A program made the translations under genes and the position numbers. From Alitta virens (Eukaryota; Annelida; Polychaeta; Phyllodocida; Nereididae), in NCBI GenBank assembly GCA_932294295.1, contig OW028582.1, forward strand, positions 38,910,204 through 38,974,203: a stretch of DNA of 64,000 nt, read 5' to 3'. The notes beneath the pieces are model-generated. The model made no database searches. It had not been told where the DNA came from and was given only the letters and a program-made list of their open reading frames with translations. Positions 40,090-52,500 of the stretch are shown piece by piece. Position 1 is the first letter of the stretch; the number at the start of each line of letters is the position of its first letter.

Positions 40090-40226
40090 CACCTGTCAGC
40101 TGTCCCAGCTCAAAATATACAGACCCGTGGATTAGCAATTATCAAAAATATTAGCAAATTTTATTGGGAATTGGGACAGCTGTCTGCCTAGCATGAGCAC
40201 AGCTGTTTATCAGCCTCTCACAGCTG
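40090..40226. promoter_or_regulatory. E-box cluster, candidate enhancer
   Basis: Four CAGCTG palindromes (40097-40102, 40177-40182, 40200-40205, 40221-40226) and one CACCTG (40090-40095) fall within 137 bp. CAGCTGTCCCA on the left is mirrored by TGGGACAGCTG on the right, an 11-bp inverted repeat. Between them lie ATTAGCAATTATC and TTTATTG words of homeodomain type. CAGCTG is bound by proneural and myogenic bHLH factors in animals; which factor applies here is unknown. Confidence 0.4.
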
Positions 40227-40412
40227 TCCAAGCCCAAGCTGTAAAAATATTCCTGATGGACCAACGAGTTAAGCTTAGTACATCCCAAAAGATTTCGTTA
40301 TTTTTATATTTCCTTACTATTATTACATGACTGAATACCCTCGTTATGAAGTAAAGGCCGACCGTCACATTACTTATTGTCTACTACCCTGATTGCAACT
40401 TATGTTAGAGAT

Positions 40413-40425
40413 GTTGCCTAGCAAC
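40413..40425. promoter_or_regulatory. RFX X-box-like palindrome
   Basis: GTTGCCTAGCAAC has both X-box half-sites (GTTGC and GCAAC) around a short centre. It is the most complete of about ten RFX-like words in the window. Confidence 0.45.
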
Positions 40426-42049
40426 ACTTTTCTTGAGATCATCTCAGCAATTTCGATTGTCCCTGTATGACGTCATGAATGCCAGACCAGTTGACCCTAA
40501 ACAGAGAATCGTCAAAATTATTAGAGTTAGTAATATATATATATATAGCACTCTTAAGATAGTCAATGTGACTATTAGTTAGAAATTAGGTGCCGTATAT
40601 GTGACTGTCCTCCAGCCATTTTGGCCTTTACACCACAGGTGTGATGGATTACATTGAGAAACAAAGCATCTTTCAATATTTGGCAGAAATTGTATCGAGC
40701 AACTGATGCAATGCTACATGTGCATTGTTTGTTGCTGGGAATTTGTTTATCTCAGCAGATGAAGTTTGTCACACCACACACAACGCCCCTAGCGGCGACA
40801 CGGTGAACTAGGCGCCCTCTGACTTAAACTGTGTAGAGCGATAAAATAGTTAAATGAACAAGGATTAATGATAAGACTCCATTTAAGCCAGAAAATCTGA
40901 GTTGCAGATTCAGTTAATGAACTCAGAATTTAGCGACTTTCCTTTTTAAGACTCAGAAGTGACACGTTTTATTTCTCACACGCCACGCCACTCATGAGAA
41001 CTTCCAAGGTGTCTTTTCTTATCCTGACTTTTTCCAAGGATGTGGAAATCATTTCGCAATATTCAACATATATGTATGGCATCCAATAATATAATATACA
41101 TCAGCACATACTAATGGAAGTTAACGCCATTTGATTACATGTATAACCTACCTAAATTACTTCCAACTCTAGATTCAGCAGTTAGCTGTTCTACTAAACA
41201 CCTGTCACAGAGAATGAAATAAGCAATAATTTGAACAAAACGAAGAACACACTGGAGTTATTGATGGCATAATATAAGACCAAAGGGTCGCATAACTCCA
41301 GGATAGCACAAACATCTCCCAGATGAATGAAAAGCCTTTTGAATGAGCAAGACATGTCTCGAGTTATCAGCTGCTTTGACAAGTGATGAAGTCTTCACAG
41401 CCCCACAGCAGCAGGTGTACCCATGGTGTATACATCCAAGATGGCCGCCAAGGACTGTGGCGCCATCAGCCGGGGGGTTATCAGTCCCTGTGCTCGATCC
41501 ATCACTGATGAGGGAGGGGGTTGCTGATGAGGGGAGATGCTGAGCAGAAGACATGTCAACCACAGCTGATGAGGGGGGGGGGGGTAGAAATATTAAGAAT
41601 TCCACTGTAATAATAAGTTGACTGGTGAATTACACTCCATCACAATTATTCCAACAAATATTATTTTGATACTCCACTTGAAGATTGCCTTTATACATGG
41701 ATATTCTCGTTCCAATGCAGTGCATCAATGTTTAGGGTAAAATTAATCAACCAAATTCTATCAGGATAAATCTACATTTAATATATTTGTTTTAAATCGA
41801 GTAACACCCCCCCCCCCCCCTCAAACATGACTTCTGTGTCACTGTAGCTGTGAGTTCCCAGGTTGCAGCCCGGGCTGATTGGTGTCAACATCAATAGACA
41901 AGTACAAAACATTGGCCGGGCCCCCTGATGAACACCACCTGTGTCCTTTGACAGGTCCATTGATACCTAGATCAGCTCTCTCCTCCTCCTCTCTCTCTCT
42001 CTCTCACTCACTCTCTCTCTCCATCACTGGGTTCTCTCCTATTATACTC

Positions 42050-42240
42050 ACTGTGTGGCCTAGTGGTTAGAATATCTCAGTGACACGAAGTACACGAGTT
42101 CAAATCCCACTGCCTGCTCAGTCTTTATGAACTGTTACATCACATTGGATGCACTCATCATCCTATCACTCATCCTTGAGCAAATGAATTGTGACTTTGA
42201 CAGTTTCCTGTGGTTAACGCAGTACATATGAGGTGAATTA
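42050..42240 (+). mobile_element. tRNA-headed SINE-like element
   Basis: A-box TGGCCTAGTGG (42056-42066) and B-box GTTCAAATCC (42098-42107) are spaced about 31 bp apart, as in the 39.6-39.9 kb element but on the opposite strand. The predicted acceptor and T stems do not pair, so this is not a working tRNA. No clear tail is seen and the 3' end is a guess. Confidence 0.5.
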
Positions 42241-44903
42241 ATCCAGAAGTCGTGGTCTGTTTCTCTTTAATTCTATTTTTCTCACCCCTTCAGCTGTTGA
42301 AGCAAATCATGGCAGAATTCACAGCAGCAAGTGGCCAAAATAATCTTTTTGTTTTTTCTTTAGTTTGTGAAGTTTTTGAACTCCGCCCAAAACACAGCAT
42401 TATAGTAACAAAGCGGAGTTGAAGTGAGTTGCCTTAAAAGAAATGAAGTCAGTGAAGGTTTACAGTGATACCAGCCACCATGTTCATTAGTGCATTTAAT
42501 GACCAAAAAAGGTCTCAACTTTAGTTACTAAGTCTTTCTTTTTTTACATTTTAAATGTTAATCGTAATTACTAAAAGCCTGGTCTCGATAGCTAACAGAA
42601 ACTGAAGTTTATTTTGCAATTACATGTCCCCCTTTATAAAGTTAGCATTGTTCCATGACACATTGAAGCTGAGCCACAGGTTAGAAAATTACTCAATTGT
42701 CAATTGGTAAATTCCACGCAAATATCATATCTGACAATACATGTGGTCTTTAATAGATACAACTAGATTCGATCCGCGTACCTGTGAAACAGTAATAACT
42801 ATATGAGGCCCACAATACCATTTGTTGAGGTTTAATCTAATTAAGGTCTCCATCCTTGGCCATCAACCTATTGCATCATCAGCAGCAGCATCAGCAGCAG
42901 GTGGCCCGTGGCCCCATCATCTGCAGGGCATCATGCAGGGCTTTGCTCAGCAGCTGCAGTTGCCTGCATCCCCATCCAAGCCCCAACCATGGCCCAACTG
43001 ACAAGTATACATCACCGGACAGAGCGGAGTGGATCGGCGGGTTAAGTGCGGGGGCAGACAGGTGCACCTCCATTGGAGGCTGTGGGGGGGGGGGGGGGGG
43101 CTGTGAGAAAGTTGTGGCTTGGATTGTAGTGTGAGACTATGCTCAATACAGTATTGCTGGTGACTGTATTGAAAAGATAATAGGATTCTATTCTATTCTA
43201 TTATTTTATTTTATTTTATATCCCAGTGACTGCATGGTGGAGCATGCAGTGGGGTGCTGCTACCTGTGCAAAACTGCATGGTCTCTGATTGGCAAAGCTC
43301 AGTCATAGAGCTGAACTTCATGGTACACGAATATTTTGACCAGTGACCAGTGGTGTGAGCGGAAATCAATGGGTTGGCAGGAAGGGAGAGGACCTCTTTG
43401 GGAATAGAGGGAGGGAGGAGAGAGGATCCAGAGAGGGCAGGCAGAGATGCGGACCATCTGGCAAAGAGGCAGCAGCAGCAGCAGCAGCCACCCATGTGGT
43501 GGGGGTATGTGGTATGAGAGGAGAGAGTGAGAGAGGGAAGGAGAGAGGGAAGGAGAAAGGGAGGGAGGGGGGGGAGGGAGGGAGGGGTCAGGTCCCATGA
43601 TTTGCCAGCCAGCTTGTTGGCCGTCAGACTGGCGCCACTAGTTATTCACAAACCATGTGTGAAGCCATCTTGAAAACCTTATCCCTCCAATTGCCTCGAC
43701 ATATGTTGAGCGTCTGGCCTGCCTCTCTGCTGCTGCTGCTGCGGCTGCTGTGGGCCCCGCATCATGATGCCTTAAAGGGTCTTTTCTCTCACCCCTCCAG
43801 CCATCAACTTGCTCTAAAAGAATTCACCCCAAAAATCAAACCTTTAAAAAGTTTATGGCAGGTAGTTTCTTCCAAGCCCCAAGTATCAACAAATGTGTGT
43901 CTACTTCTTAAAAGTTCCTGCTTTATTTGTGGCTGACATTATACCATATTCTCAGGAACCAAACATTTAACACTCAAAGAAAAAAGGATGACAGTCACGC
44001 CCTGTTTGACTCCTAATTGCAATTACAAAATAGATGTAATTTTATTTTGGTTTGTCTGCCAACTACATGATTTCCTTCCTCAAAAAACAGAAGACAGAAT
44101 TAAAGTGTTGTTAGAACGTTCTCTGAAGGTTTGTGATCTGAATTAGGTGTGATAAACCATGCAGCAAACATGTGACAAACTGTCAACTCATTTATTGTGG
44201 CACCCAAGGTAAACCAGATTTTGAATGCACTCTAATGTAAATGACGTTTAACAGATAAATTTCAAAATTCTTTTTGGCAACAAGTAGGAAGCGCACATGG
44301 CTGCATGTGTCAATATCAAATACACGGCCCTTTGGTCAGTTATGTCTGGTCAGTTTTGTGTGGTCAGCATCAATGTCCGGTCAATGTCCAGTTGAGTAAG
44401 CCTGGAAGACCAACAGCTGCCCCCCCCCCCCCCCAAATCCAGCGCCCCCCCCCCTTCCTACAAGATGGCAAAATCCCACCAAGTGCTATCATGCGCTACT
44501 GAACTCACACACACTTGCGAAATAAAGGTACTCCGATAAATGTAAATCATTGTTTATAACATCAAAATGGACCTATAATTATTGTATAGATATCTAATTT
44601 CCTTCATTGACACTATACATGCCTTATCCCTGTACAGCCATAAACGACCTCACTCATGCATAGCTTTGCATTTGTTTTGGCGAATGCAATTTGCTCTGGG
44701 TTTATTGAGGCGTGTTGCACGCTGTGCTCTGGGCCAACACAAACTCTGGCAACAGCCGTCATCAGCACGCGCACCTGGGCAGCTCTGGGCCTGTTGATTG
44801 AAGCACTTCATTTTGGTCTTCATTGAACCTGTTGGATTAACCTGTTGAATGCAATAGAGTTTAATGGCGGCGGGGGTTAATTAATTGTAAGTAGGAAAGG
44901 CAC
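42241..44903. other. Non-coding block, no gene recognised
   Basis: Contents: a CAG patch (42880-42900), G17 (43084-43100), a TTTTA/TTCTA pentamer stretch (about 43185-43220), a (GCA)7 tract (43469-43489), purine-rich sequence (43525-43590), C15 and C10 (44420-44434, 44445-44454), and four TGGTCA/CGGTCA half-sites (about 44330-44390). No gene is supported. Confidence 0.6.
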
Positions 44904-45085
44904 CTACTGGCTCTCTCGTTGACCTTCAGGGCGAAGATGCCATGGTAGTGCTGAGGACGGGACTGCATCAGTTTCCACAGGTTGATGGGGCTTGGCTTGC
45001 TGACGGAGCAAGGTGTCTCTTCCGTCCCTGGTTCCATCTTCATTTTGGCGCCAATTCTACGAGGATCTAGGAGAGCAGTCGTCAT
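44904..45085 (-). CDS. Possible protein-coding exon, unidentified
   Basis: The minus strand has a 74-codon open frame (start at 45085, stop at 44861) whose first two thirds look coding. Codons are varied and the peptide is not low-complexity: a basic/acidic start, a KPSPINLWKL stretch, then HYHGIFALKV. Two gene models fit. It could be an internal exon entered at the acceptor CTGCTCTCCTAG (exon from 45066), or a first coding exon from ATG 45085, which has a purine at -3. Candidate donors end the exon at 44908 or 44904. A perfect TTGGCGCCAA (45045-45054) lies inside it. I do not recognise the protein. A non-coding explanation remains more likely than not. Confidence 0.3.
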
Positions 45086-46525
45086 GACAACCTGCAGCCC
45101 CCTCGGCAGTCACAGCCAAGCGCAAGTCTCTCTTGATTAACAATTAATGCGGCCCAAAATCAGCTGTTTATGCCTGCCTCCTCACCCCAAAACACATCAA
45201 AGTTCAGTCGCCGTAAAAGGACGAACATCAAAGAAGGCGACAGCAGCCGAGGATTGACGAAGTTGACTCGGGAATCTCCGTCCAGCAGCAGAGAGGCAAA
45301 GAACGATCGTCTGCTGGAGGCAGGAGGGGCTTATGGCGACGTCGATGTTTGTTGAAGTCAAGATGAGAGTTGCTACATCTGGTATCCTCAGTGAATCGCA
45401 CTCGAGAGCAGAGTGTTTGACTGTTAGGGACGCAGGGAAAGTGTATGGATGGTTGGGGCGCCATGCAGCCGATGTTTCTCACACCTTGCACGTGCTGCCA
45501 CCTATCGGCTGCTCACAACATGTGCAACTGACGCGCTCTTCTCTCTCCTTGTTTATTTACGCCAACAACACGTGGATTCAGGCGCAGCTGCCATCACTGC
45601 GCTGGACAGGTGATCATTTTTCTCTCCTCTGAGCTCCTCATGACGAAATGCGTTTGGAAATTGCCCTAAAACTGGCGCAGTCCCGACTCCACGATTAATT
45701 GCATTGGGGAGACAGGAAACAGGATCTACGACCGACAGACAGACAGAGTGAGTTCTAGAGAGATAGCTAGACAGACTGAACGACACATTACAAATAGCTA
45801 GGAAAATGGAAACTGAATAATTTGGAGAACCCCTCAGAAGATTTTTGGAATACAAACGGTCTTTTACCAAAGTTTTCATTTCTCTGGCTTTTCTTGCTGT
45901 TCATTTGCTATCTTTCCCTATTTGCCTTTCTCTTCCCTTTTCTCTCCCACCTGTGCCTTCCTTTCCACAGTGCTCCGAAACACCAGGGTGGCAATGAGAC
46001 CTATATGCTCCTGAAAGACCTCTTAGTGGCTGCGTGGACGTTGTCCATATGGCAAAGACATTGGTTGTCATGTGGACATCCTGGTTGTTTTGATGAACTC
46101 TTGGTTGTTCTGATGGTTGTTGTGTGATGATGTTGTGGTGGATGTATGTTGTGATTATTCATCTGCATCTTTGATTTCATCAGCTGCTGCAGCTGCCCCA
46201 GCCTCCGTAACAACACACCTCTTCAATTACAGCCGCTCAATACAGGCCAAGCAAACCAGCGGCCTTATCAAAGTGACTGATCAAACAAGATCAGCAGCTA
46301 TCAGCATATCCAGTCAATCAACCTCTAATGTATTCCTGCAACTGCCGACAACACAGGGCTCCCCAGAAAAGGGACACCTCCTTCCATGCATGGTCTCTGC
46401 TTGGAAAGATCATAGCTATATGACCTTGTGGAGTTCTAACTCATATGATACTGTATCACTTATAAAGAATGGGTTACTGTCTGGTAATTGTGTGTCTGTT
46501 AAGTCGATTACAGTGGATTGCAATG

Positions 46526-46564
46526 AAGTGTAGCCAGCCACTTCAAGTGTAGCCAGCCACTTCA
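46526..46564 (+). repeat. About 20-bp direct duplication
   Basis: AGTGTAGCCAGCCACTTCA occurs twice in tandem (46527-46545 and 46546-46564). Each copy plus its flank starts TGAAGTG and ends CACTTCA, so it can also form a short hairpin. Confidence 0.85.
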
Positions 46565-47673
46565 CATAGTCTCCCGGTGATGTCACAATTTACCATGCTC
46601 GAGTGGTTCACAATCAAGCCCACAAATAGAAACGGATTTAATTTATTTGGTCTCAATTGCAGCTAGTCAGTTGTGTTTTGACTAGTAAATACTTGGGTGA
46701 GAATGATTATCTATTGTGCAACAGAATTCAAAACATTGCAAATAAATTCAGATCAGTGTGTTTTAGAATCTTATCATCCATGACTAGCAATCCACCAGCT
46801 CATTTAAATTATATGGTGGGAAAGAGGTAAGGAGAGAGACAGAGAGAGGGGGGGGGGAGAAATAGAGAGAGAGAGAGAGGGAGCACCTGTACAGGTGTGT
46901 CCTTCCCACAGGGCTGCGTGGTTCTGCCTGGTTCTGTGTGGTTCTGGTGATGAAGAGACTCACGCAATTCTCAGCCACAAAAATACAAAGCAATGTGTGA
47001 ATTTCCCTGCCACCAACAGACGGCCTGCACATACACAACTTGTGGATAGTATACAATTCTTCAATTCTCCGCCTAACTTTTAAATATTGTTCATGGAGCT
47101 CAGGTGAACTTCTGCCATCCCAGCCATCAGAATAAGAACAGTCGACTTTTGCCATTTCCACTATTTTAAGTCTTTTTTCTTGATAGCGTCAAACGTGGCA
47201 TGTTGGTCAAAAGAACCATTGATAAACTTAGGCAGAAGAGGAGCGCCCAGCTGAACACCTTCCGTCTCAAACAGGGCATACAATGACATGCGGGAGATGC
47301 TGTGGGCGATAATAAGGCAGAGTACGATAAGATGTCCAACACAGGGGCGCCCTCTTGGGGTGGCGGGGGCCCAGGTGCATCTACGGAACAGAATTCTCCT
47401 TTAAGATCAATCAATGCCCACCTCGCCCCCCCCCCCCTCCACGACAAAACACCTGCTCCCCCCCCCCCACCCGCTAGGGTGCGCTGCTGTTGCTAATAGT
47501 GGAATCCGAAGTGTAATGGCCGCCCTGCCCAGCATCCGTCCGCCAATGAAATATGTATGCTGCTGATGTCTTCTGGAGATGCTACTCTCCTCTCTCCTCA
47601 GCAGCAGGTGGAGGTCTCTGCCTCTGATTGCCCTCGCAGATGCAACCACCTTCCAAACAGCTGCACCCCCTTG

Positions 47674-47710
47674 TCACGTGACCCCTGCCTCACCCTGAGG
47701 AATGACGTCA
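47674..47710. promoter_or_regulatory. TCACGTGA and CRE, closest pair
   Basis: TCACGTGA (47674-47681) and TGACGTCA (47703-47710) have starts 29 bp apart. The CRE sits in AATGACGTCACAAT (47701-47714), a 14-mer found again at 62801-62814. Confidence 0.45.
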
Positions 47711-49524
47711 CAATACTCCATCTTCCTCAAACGGTAATAAGGCGAATAAACCAGGCTGGCCATAAGTACATGTCAGGGCAAGTCATATTGTGAGCGGAAC
47801 AATGGTAATATTTCATTATTCAAGTCCTCTTGGCAATTCCTTTGTCTCTGACATGCAAAAACATCATTCCATACTCAAGGAATGTTCCAGAAGTCTCTAT
47901 TATTCTTCGCTAGAAGTATCAGAGCTGTTTTCTCAAAAGAAACCAAATAATCAAAAGTACTGCAAAGACATACAAGAGCTGAAAACCGCCATGAGCCACT
48001 GGACAGAGATTCTAGATACATTTATACAGCTATTCCAGCTTTGACTGAAGTGGTTTCTTTTGGTAAAAGCAGGAATTGTATAGCTAACATTCTGTACAAA
48101 CGTGTCACGGTTTTTGTCTTGACCCACATGCCAGTGCGATGGGTCGGATCATTGCCAAGTTGGGAATTGTCTGAGTTGCTGAAAAGACAGACATAAAGGC
48201 AATGACTGTACAGGATAAGGATGGAGGGAATCTGCCTCCTTGAAGAACTCATTTGACTCTGTTGGCAATGTATTGCTCTCTCAGATACCACACGGCTTTA
48301 CTTTTCAACCAAATGGCACATGGACTGCATGAGTCAGGCATCAACTGAATCTGTATGGATGGCGTCTTTTTCTTGCCTCAGAAAATGGCCTAACAGAATA
48401 AAATTGGTATCTCACATTACCAACCCAAGGGTACCTGAAGCATCCACCTGTCCTTCTTATATCTCTGTGAGCATGATGACATCAGAGGTCACTTGATGAC
48501 ATCAACAGCTTCTCTTTAACCCCATTTGGCTACAGGGGCGCCATCTGCAGGGGATGTCCGGGGATCTGGATGGTCAGAAGGTGGACCGTGGTCAGTGGAG
48601 GGGTCAGCATCATATCCACCCAGCAGCCTTGCTGACCAGCGCAACTGACCGACAGGGCTGACCAGGGTTGGCCAGGGGACAGGGCTTAAGAGCATTAAAG
48701 TCGACTGGTCAAGACAGCTGACCCCACTGCCTGACACTGATCAAAACGAGTGACCGGTGTCCAGTGCGAATGTCAGCTCCCTCAGGTGGCAGGGATGACC
48801 GATGGTCACTCAGGGTGGACACTTGAAAGGGAAGGACAAGGGCTGGACAGAAGTGCCACTTTGCCAGTTAATATAAGCCACATGTAAATTATGGTATCTT
48901 TACTTTAATTGCATTGATAGATGTTTGATTGGAATAATAGCAATAGATCAAAATAACCTCCCATAGATCCATGTGGCCTTTCTTGAGTCACATTCTCCAG
49001 TCAAGAAATCCCTGTCCGAGATTTCAGAGAGCAACTTGTCCTTCGCAGAATCCTGGAGTGGCATTGTCTTGTCTCTCACCAGTAAATGGTGCTTTGTCTT
49101 CTTGGCTGCCTTGATTACTCAACTGTAACCTTGACTGACCTTGATTACTTGTCTGCCTGGTGGCCAGCTTAATTTTCGGTTCACTGCAATGAACATTATA
49201 TTATGCATGTAAATTTGAAACTATTTTAAAACTCGCTTCCCTTCCTACCAACGCACTGTCAAATGCACGACTGAGGCCAATCTTTATTTTTTGAGACACA
49301 TTTACATCAGTGGCTGTATGTACCTTATTTACATATATAGTTTACAGCTTTTGGGAGTTGTACACAACTGTAAAATTTCAAGACTGACTGTCTGACGTCA
49401 CCATACTGTATATAGCCATATTTAGAGACACAGAAAACTGTTCCATCTGCAGAAAGAAAATGGAAGAAGGAATTAAACCACACAGAGAGAATCAAGAACA
49501 CAGGTTGAAGAGAGATGCCCAAAA

Positions 49525-49585
49525 CAGCTGCACAGCTGAACAGCAGTTTGATGCAGCTGTCCAACACAGCTGTCTACCACAGCTG
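49525..49585. promoter_or_regulatory. Dense CAGCTG E-box cluster
   Basis: Five CAGCTG palindromes start at 49525, 49533, 49554, 49567 and 49580, that is five in 61 bp. Chance would give about one per 4 kb. The last three are spaced 13 bp apart. Two read CAGCTGTC, as in the 40.1-kb cluster. A homotypic bHLH-binding enhancer is the obvious reading, though a decayed 13-bp tandem repeat could give the same picture. Confidence 0.45.
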
Positions 49586-52500
49586 ACTAGAGCCTATAAC
49601 CCCTTGCAAGCGACACTTGACTGCACTGCCATGTCAAAATAACCTGGCTCCTTGTGTCCATGGCAACCAACCACGCTCCCTAATATCGTTCATGATCTCC
49701 TGCAAGAGATCCGTCACATCCACCAGGCCCCATGCCTCTGGAACTGAGTCTACTGGAAAAATCTTAATTTAAATGCAGTGGTAGATTGCTCGATCTGGAT
49801 GTAGTGGACACTTTAATATAAATCTTTCCTTTTTGCAACGCCCCCCCCCCCCCTCTTCTCAATTGTCTCTTACGCAGAGTTAGTCAATGCCTACAATGTA
49901 AACAATGATTTTTACGACAACCGACCATTGAGAGTGTCGTGGGTTTGAATGTCGTAAAAGATTCAGTTTGCATCTGCGGCCATTTCCGGGTCAGGTGTTA
50001 ATGGGTGAGCGCTTCCCTGGAGGAAATTCCGCCATTCAAGGGAGCGGGAAAGAGAGGAACAGGGAAGGAGAGGGCGGGAAAGAGAGAGAGAAAGAGAGGG
50101 AAAGAGAAAGATGGGGAGAGTGACATCTCAATAGACTCATGCTCCGGCCTGCCTCCTATTCGCCACTCACCGTCAGTTACGTCCCATTGAGCAATGAGTT
50201 GTGGCTCGTGAACGCAGTCATTCAGTCATACAGCCATTGGCAGTTGGCCCGTGTCTCCGTTCATCAGAAGTGGGAGGGGTGTGAAAGGCCTGCAAGAGGA
50301 GGTGAGGAAGTAAGGAAGTAAGGCAGGAAGGAAGGGTTGCCTCTAGTCACTTCCTCGGTTGTGTTTCATTCTAAAAATGTCTTATAGCAGGACTCATCGA
50401 CTTGGAAACAACTTCAGCCCTTGGCCAAAGTTTATCACATGTGCCCTGGTTTATCACAATTGTCCACAATAAACAGCAACATTGCTGGCGACCATATTTA
50501 ACCCTGAAAGTTCTGCACTCGGTTGAAATGGAGATGTGTCAATTTGTGTGGTGGTTATTAGTGGATCACATTTGCCAGAGGGTGATGGAACGCCCCGTTA
50601 CTTGATATTAAAGAAACAATGAAGAAAGAATTCTCCCTCTTCTCTGAGAAATACACACCGGTCGATCAAAGTAAGCCTTGATTCATTAACTCCTTGCAAA
50701 TGAGCCCCGCTGATTCATTGATCTCAATCTGCCAATCAAGTATTTGTCAAAGAAACTTAAACAAAACTCCAGTTTTCCTACAGCTCAATTTGTCATCTTG
50801 CCCAATGAAGTTGTGTTAATTTTAAATTCCAGGGGCTGCTTACAGTTCAGTGGCACATTTTTGCAGACAAGTCATTTCAACAATAAAGTCTATCTTTGCA
50901 AACCTAGATATTAAAGTTGTACTAATTGCACCGCAAAAGCAGACTGATATTTCCACACCCCTCCTGCTTTGCTCTATAATATTGTTGTTGAAGGGGGTGA
51001 AGTTGCAGAAAGCGACACCTAGCGGACACCGTGAGAAGACAAGGGCTGCGTCTTAGGGGAGGGGGGGGGGCGATTGATCGAGCTATTGAACTGAGGGATA
51101 AAAGTGAGAAAGGCTGGTTACCTGCCAGTTGCCAGACACCCCCCCCCCCCTTGCTACACACCCCAGTCAATGGCATTTGGCAGAGGGGTGGGGGTAGAGG
51201 TGGGGTGTAGGGCACCTTGTAACAGGAGATCTCTTCTGCCCAAGTTTGTCTTCTATCACTAAGACAAGAGGGGACCAGAGATCGATGTTTCTTTCGGATC
51301 TGTTACATTTCTTCCACAAATGCACAACACTCGCCAGAATGGCACAAGACGCCTTGCCACAATGGCGGCTGATAGAGGTCCTCAAAACTAACCATGCCCC
51401 ACACACACTGTCACATTATTTGACATGTGACATTGCAAGAACGTACCGAAGAATATTATCCAACATTTCTGGTTGCTTAGAGAGTTAAAGAGACCATGTG
51501 ATTCAAACTTATCAACTTGTAGGCATACTTTGTTGCACAGACTGATTACTTTCCGCTTATTTCAATAATCATTGCTTGCCAGCCTTCAGTTGTTTTTTAC
51601 CATCAGGCATTTCACACCCAACTTCGACAGAGCTCATAAGTAAAACCGATTCTTCGTTCTCATTGAGACGTGAATGAATTTTACTAATTCTTTAGCGTGA
51701 TCAACCAAACTTCGACAATGTGTTCATAAATACAAAGTTCTACAAGTTTATACGCATTTCCGCTATAAGGAAATATGGCCTTGGAAAGAATTGTACATTC
51801 TCAGAAGTTCATTTTTTCACAAACATAGTTCTTGGTGGATACACTGAGTACTGAAATGCGATAAACTTAATAGATTATGTACGGTACAAGTGTTAATGTT
51901 TTCATCATTGTGTGAACGAAAATACATCATGCAGAGAGAATCGATAAACCTGTAAAATGTCTTAGTGCAATGTCATGGAACCGTTCGAAATAGCCGCCAT
52001 TTTGCCCACATTAGGTTTTCCCTAGATGCAGCCCAAGGACAGTTGTGTGGATTCCCACTGTGTCGTTTCCCACCAGGGGTCTCTCTGCGCACATTTCAGT
52101 TTCCAACAACCCTTGAGACTTGGAGATCTGTGGGATCCCCGCCTCCCCCCCCCCCCACTCCAGTGAACACACCTTCCCTTCCCAGGATGCATTGCTCCCT
52201 CCAGGGTCCTTGACCTCTCTGACCCCCACAACGAGGCTCTTTTCAGCAAGCACCCTCCGTCGAGTTATAACCTCAAAGGTCGTGAACTAAGGGATTAATA
52301 ATCAAATAAATCAAAATGTAAGAAATTCGACTTTTTATGGAAACCATGGTAAGTATAAGGCTGTGAGGGACTGGATTTTATTGCACCGCGTGTGCCAGGC
52401 TTTTAGGGGACATTCATGTTTATACCAAAAACGCATAAAGCAAACGTTTAACTTGTTTAAACAACCGTGTTAGCTAGAATGCACCTATGCTTAATTGTCA

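Larger units (their letters stand above)
39941..42049. other. Non-coding block, no gene recognised
   Basis: Holds the 40.1-kb E-box cluster and the 40.41-kb X-box. Also present are a CRE TGACGTCA (40468-40475), the CTCF-like word CCCCTAGCGGCGAC (40787-40800), a YY1-like CAAGATGGCCGCCA (about 41438-41451), and G12 and C14 runs (41573-41584, 41807-41820). A CT-rich tract (about 41980-42020) leads into the second SINE. Confidence 0.6.
45086..49524. other. Non-coding block, relatively CpG-rich at its left end
   Basis: The sequence at 45170-45640 has more CpG than its surroundings (GACGTCG, CTCGAG, GACGCG words) and a CTCF-like TGCTGCCACCTATCGGCTGC (45493-45512). It could be the promoter side of the putative minus-strand exon. 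Also present: CTCF-like words at 47341-47356 and 48531-48553; G10, C12 and C11 runs (46848-46857, 47426-47437, 47458-47468); a CRE at 49393-49400; and a GGTCA/TGACC half-site patch at 48570-48820. No further exon is convincing. Confidence 0.5.

Noticed and set aside
42050..42113. Functional tRNA gene
   Set aside because: The A- and B-boxes are present, but acceptor and T stems do not pair. Kept only as a SINE-like head.
45170..45491. Overlapping frames in the CpG-richer patch
   Set aside because: Both strands are open with biased basic/Ser-rich products and no recognisable domain. More likely promoter-side sequence.
51167..51406. Minus-strand 79-codon frame that looks mildly coding
   Set aside because: It overlaps an equally open plus-strand frame, has no clear splice sites at both ends and matches no family I know.
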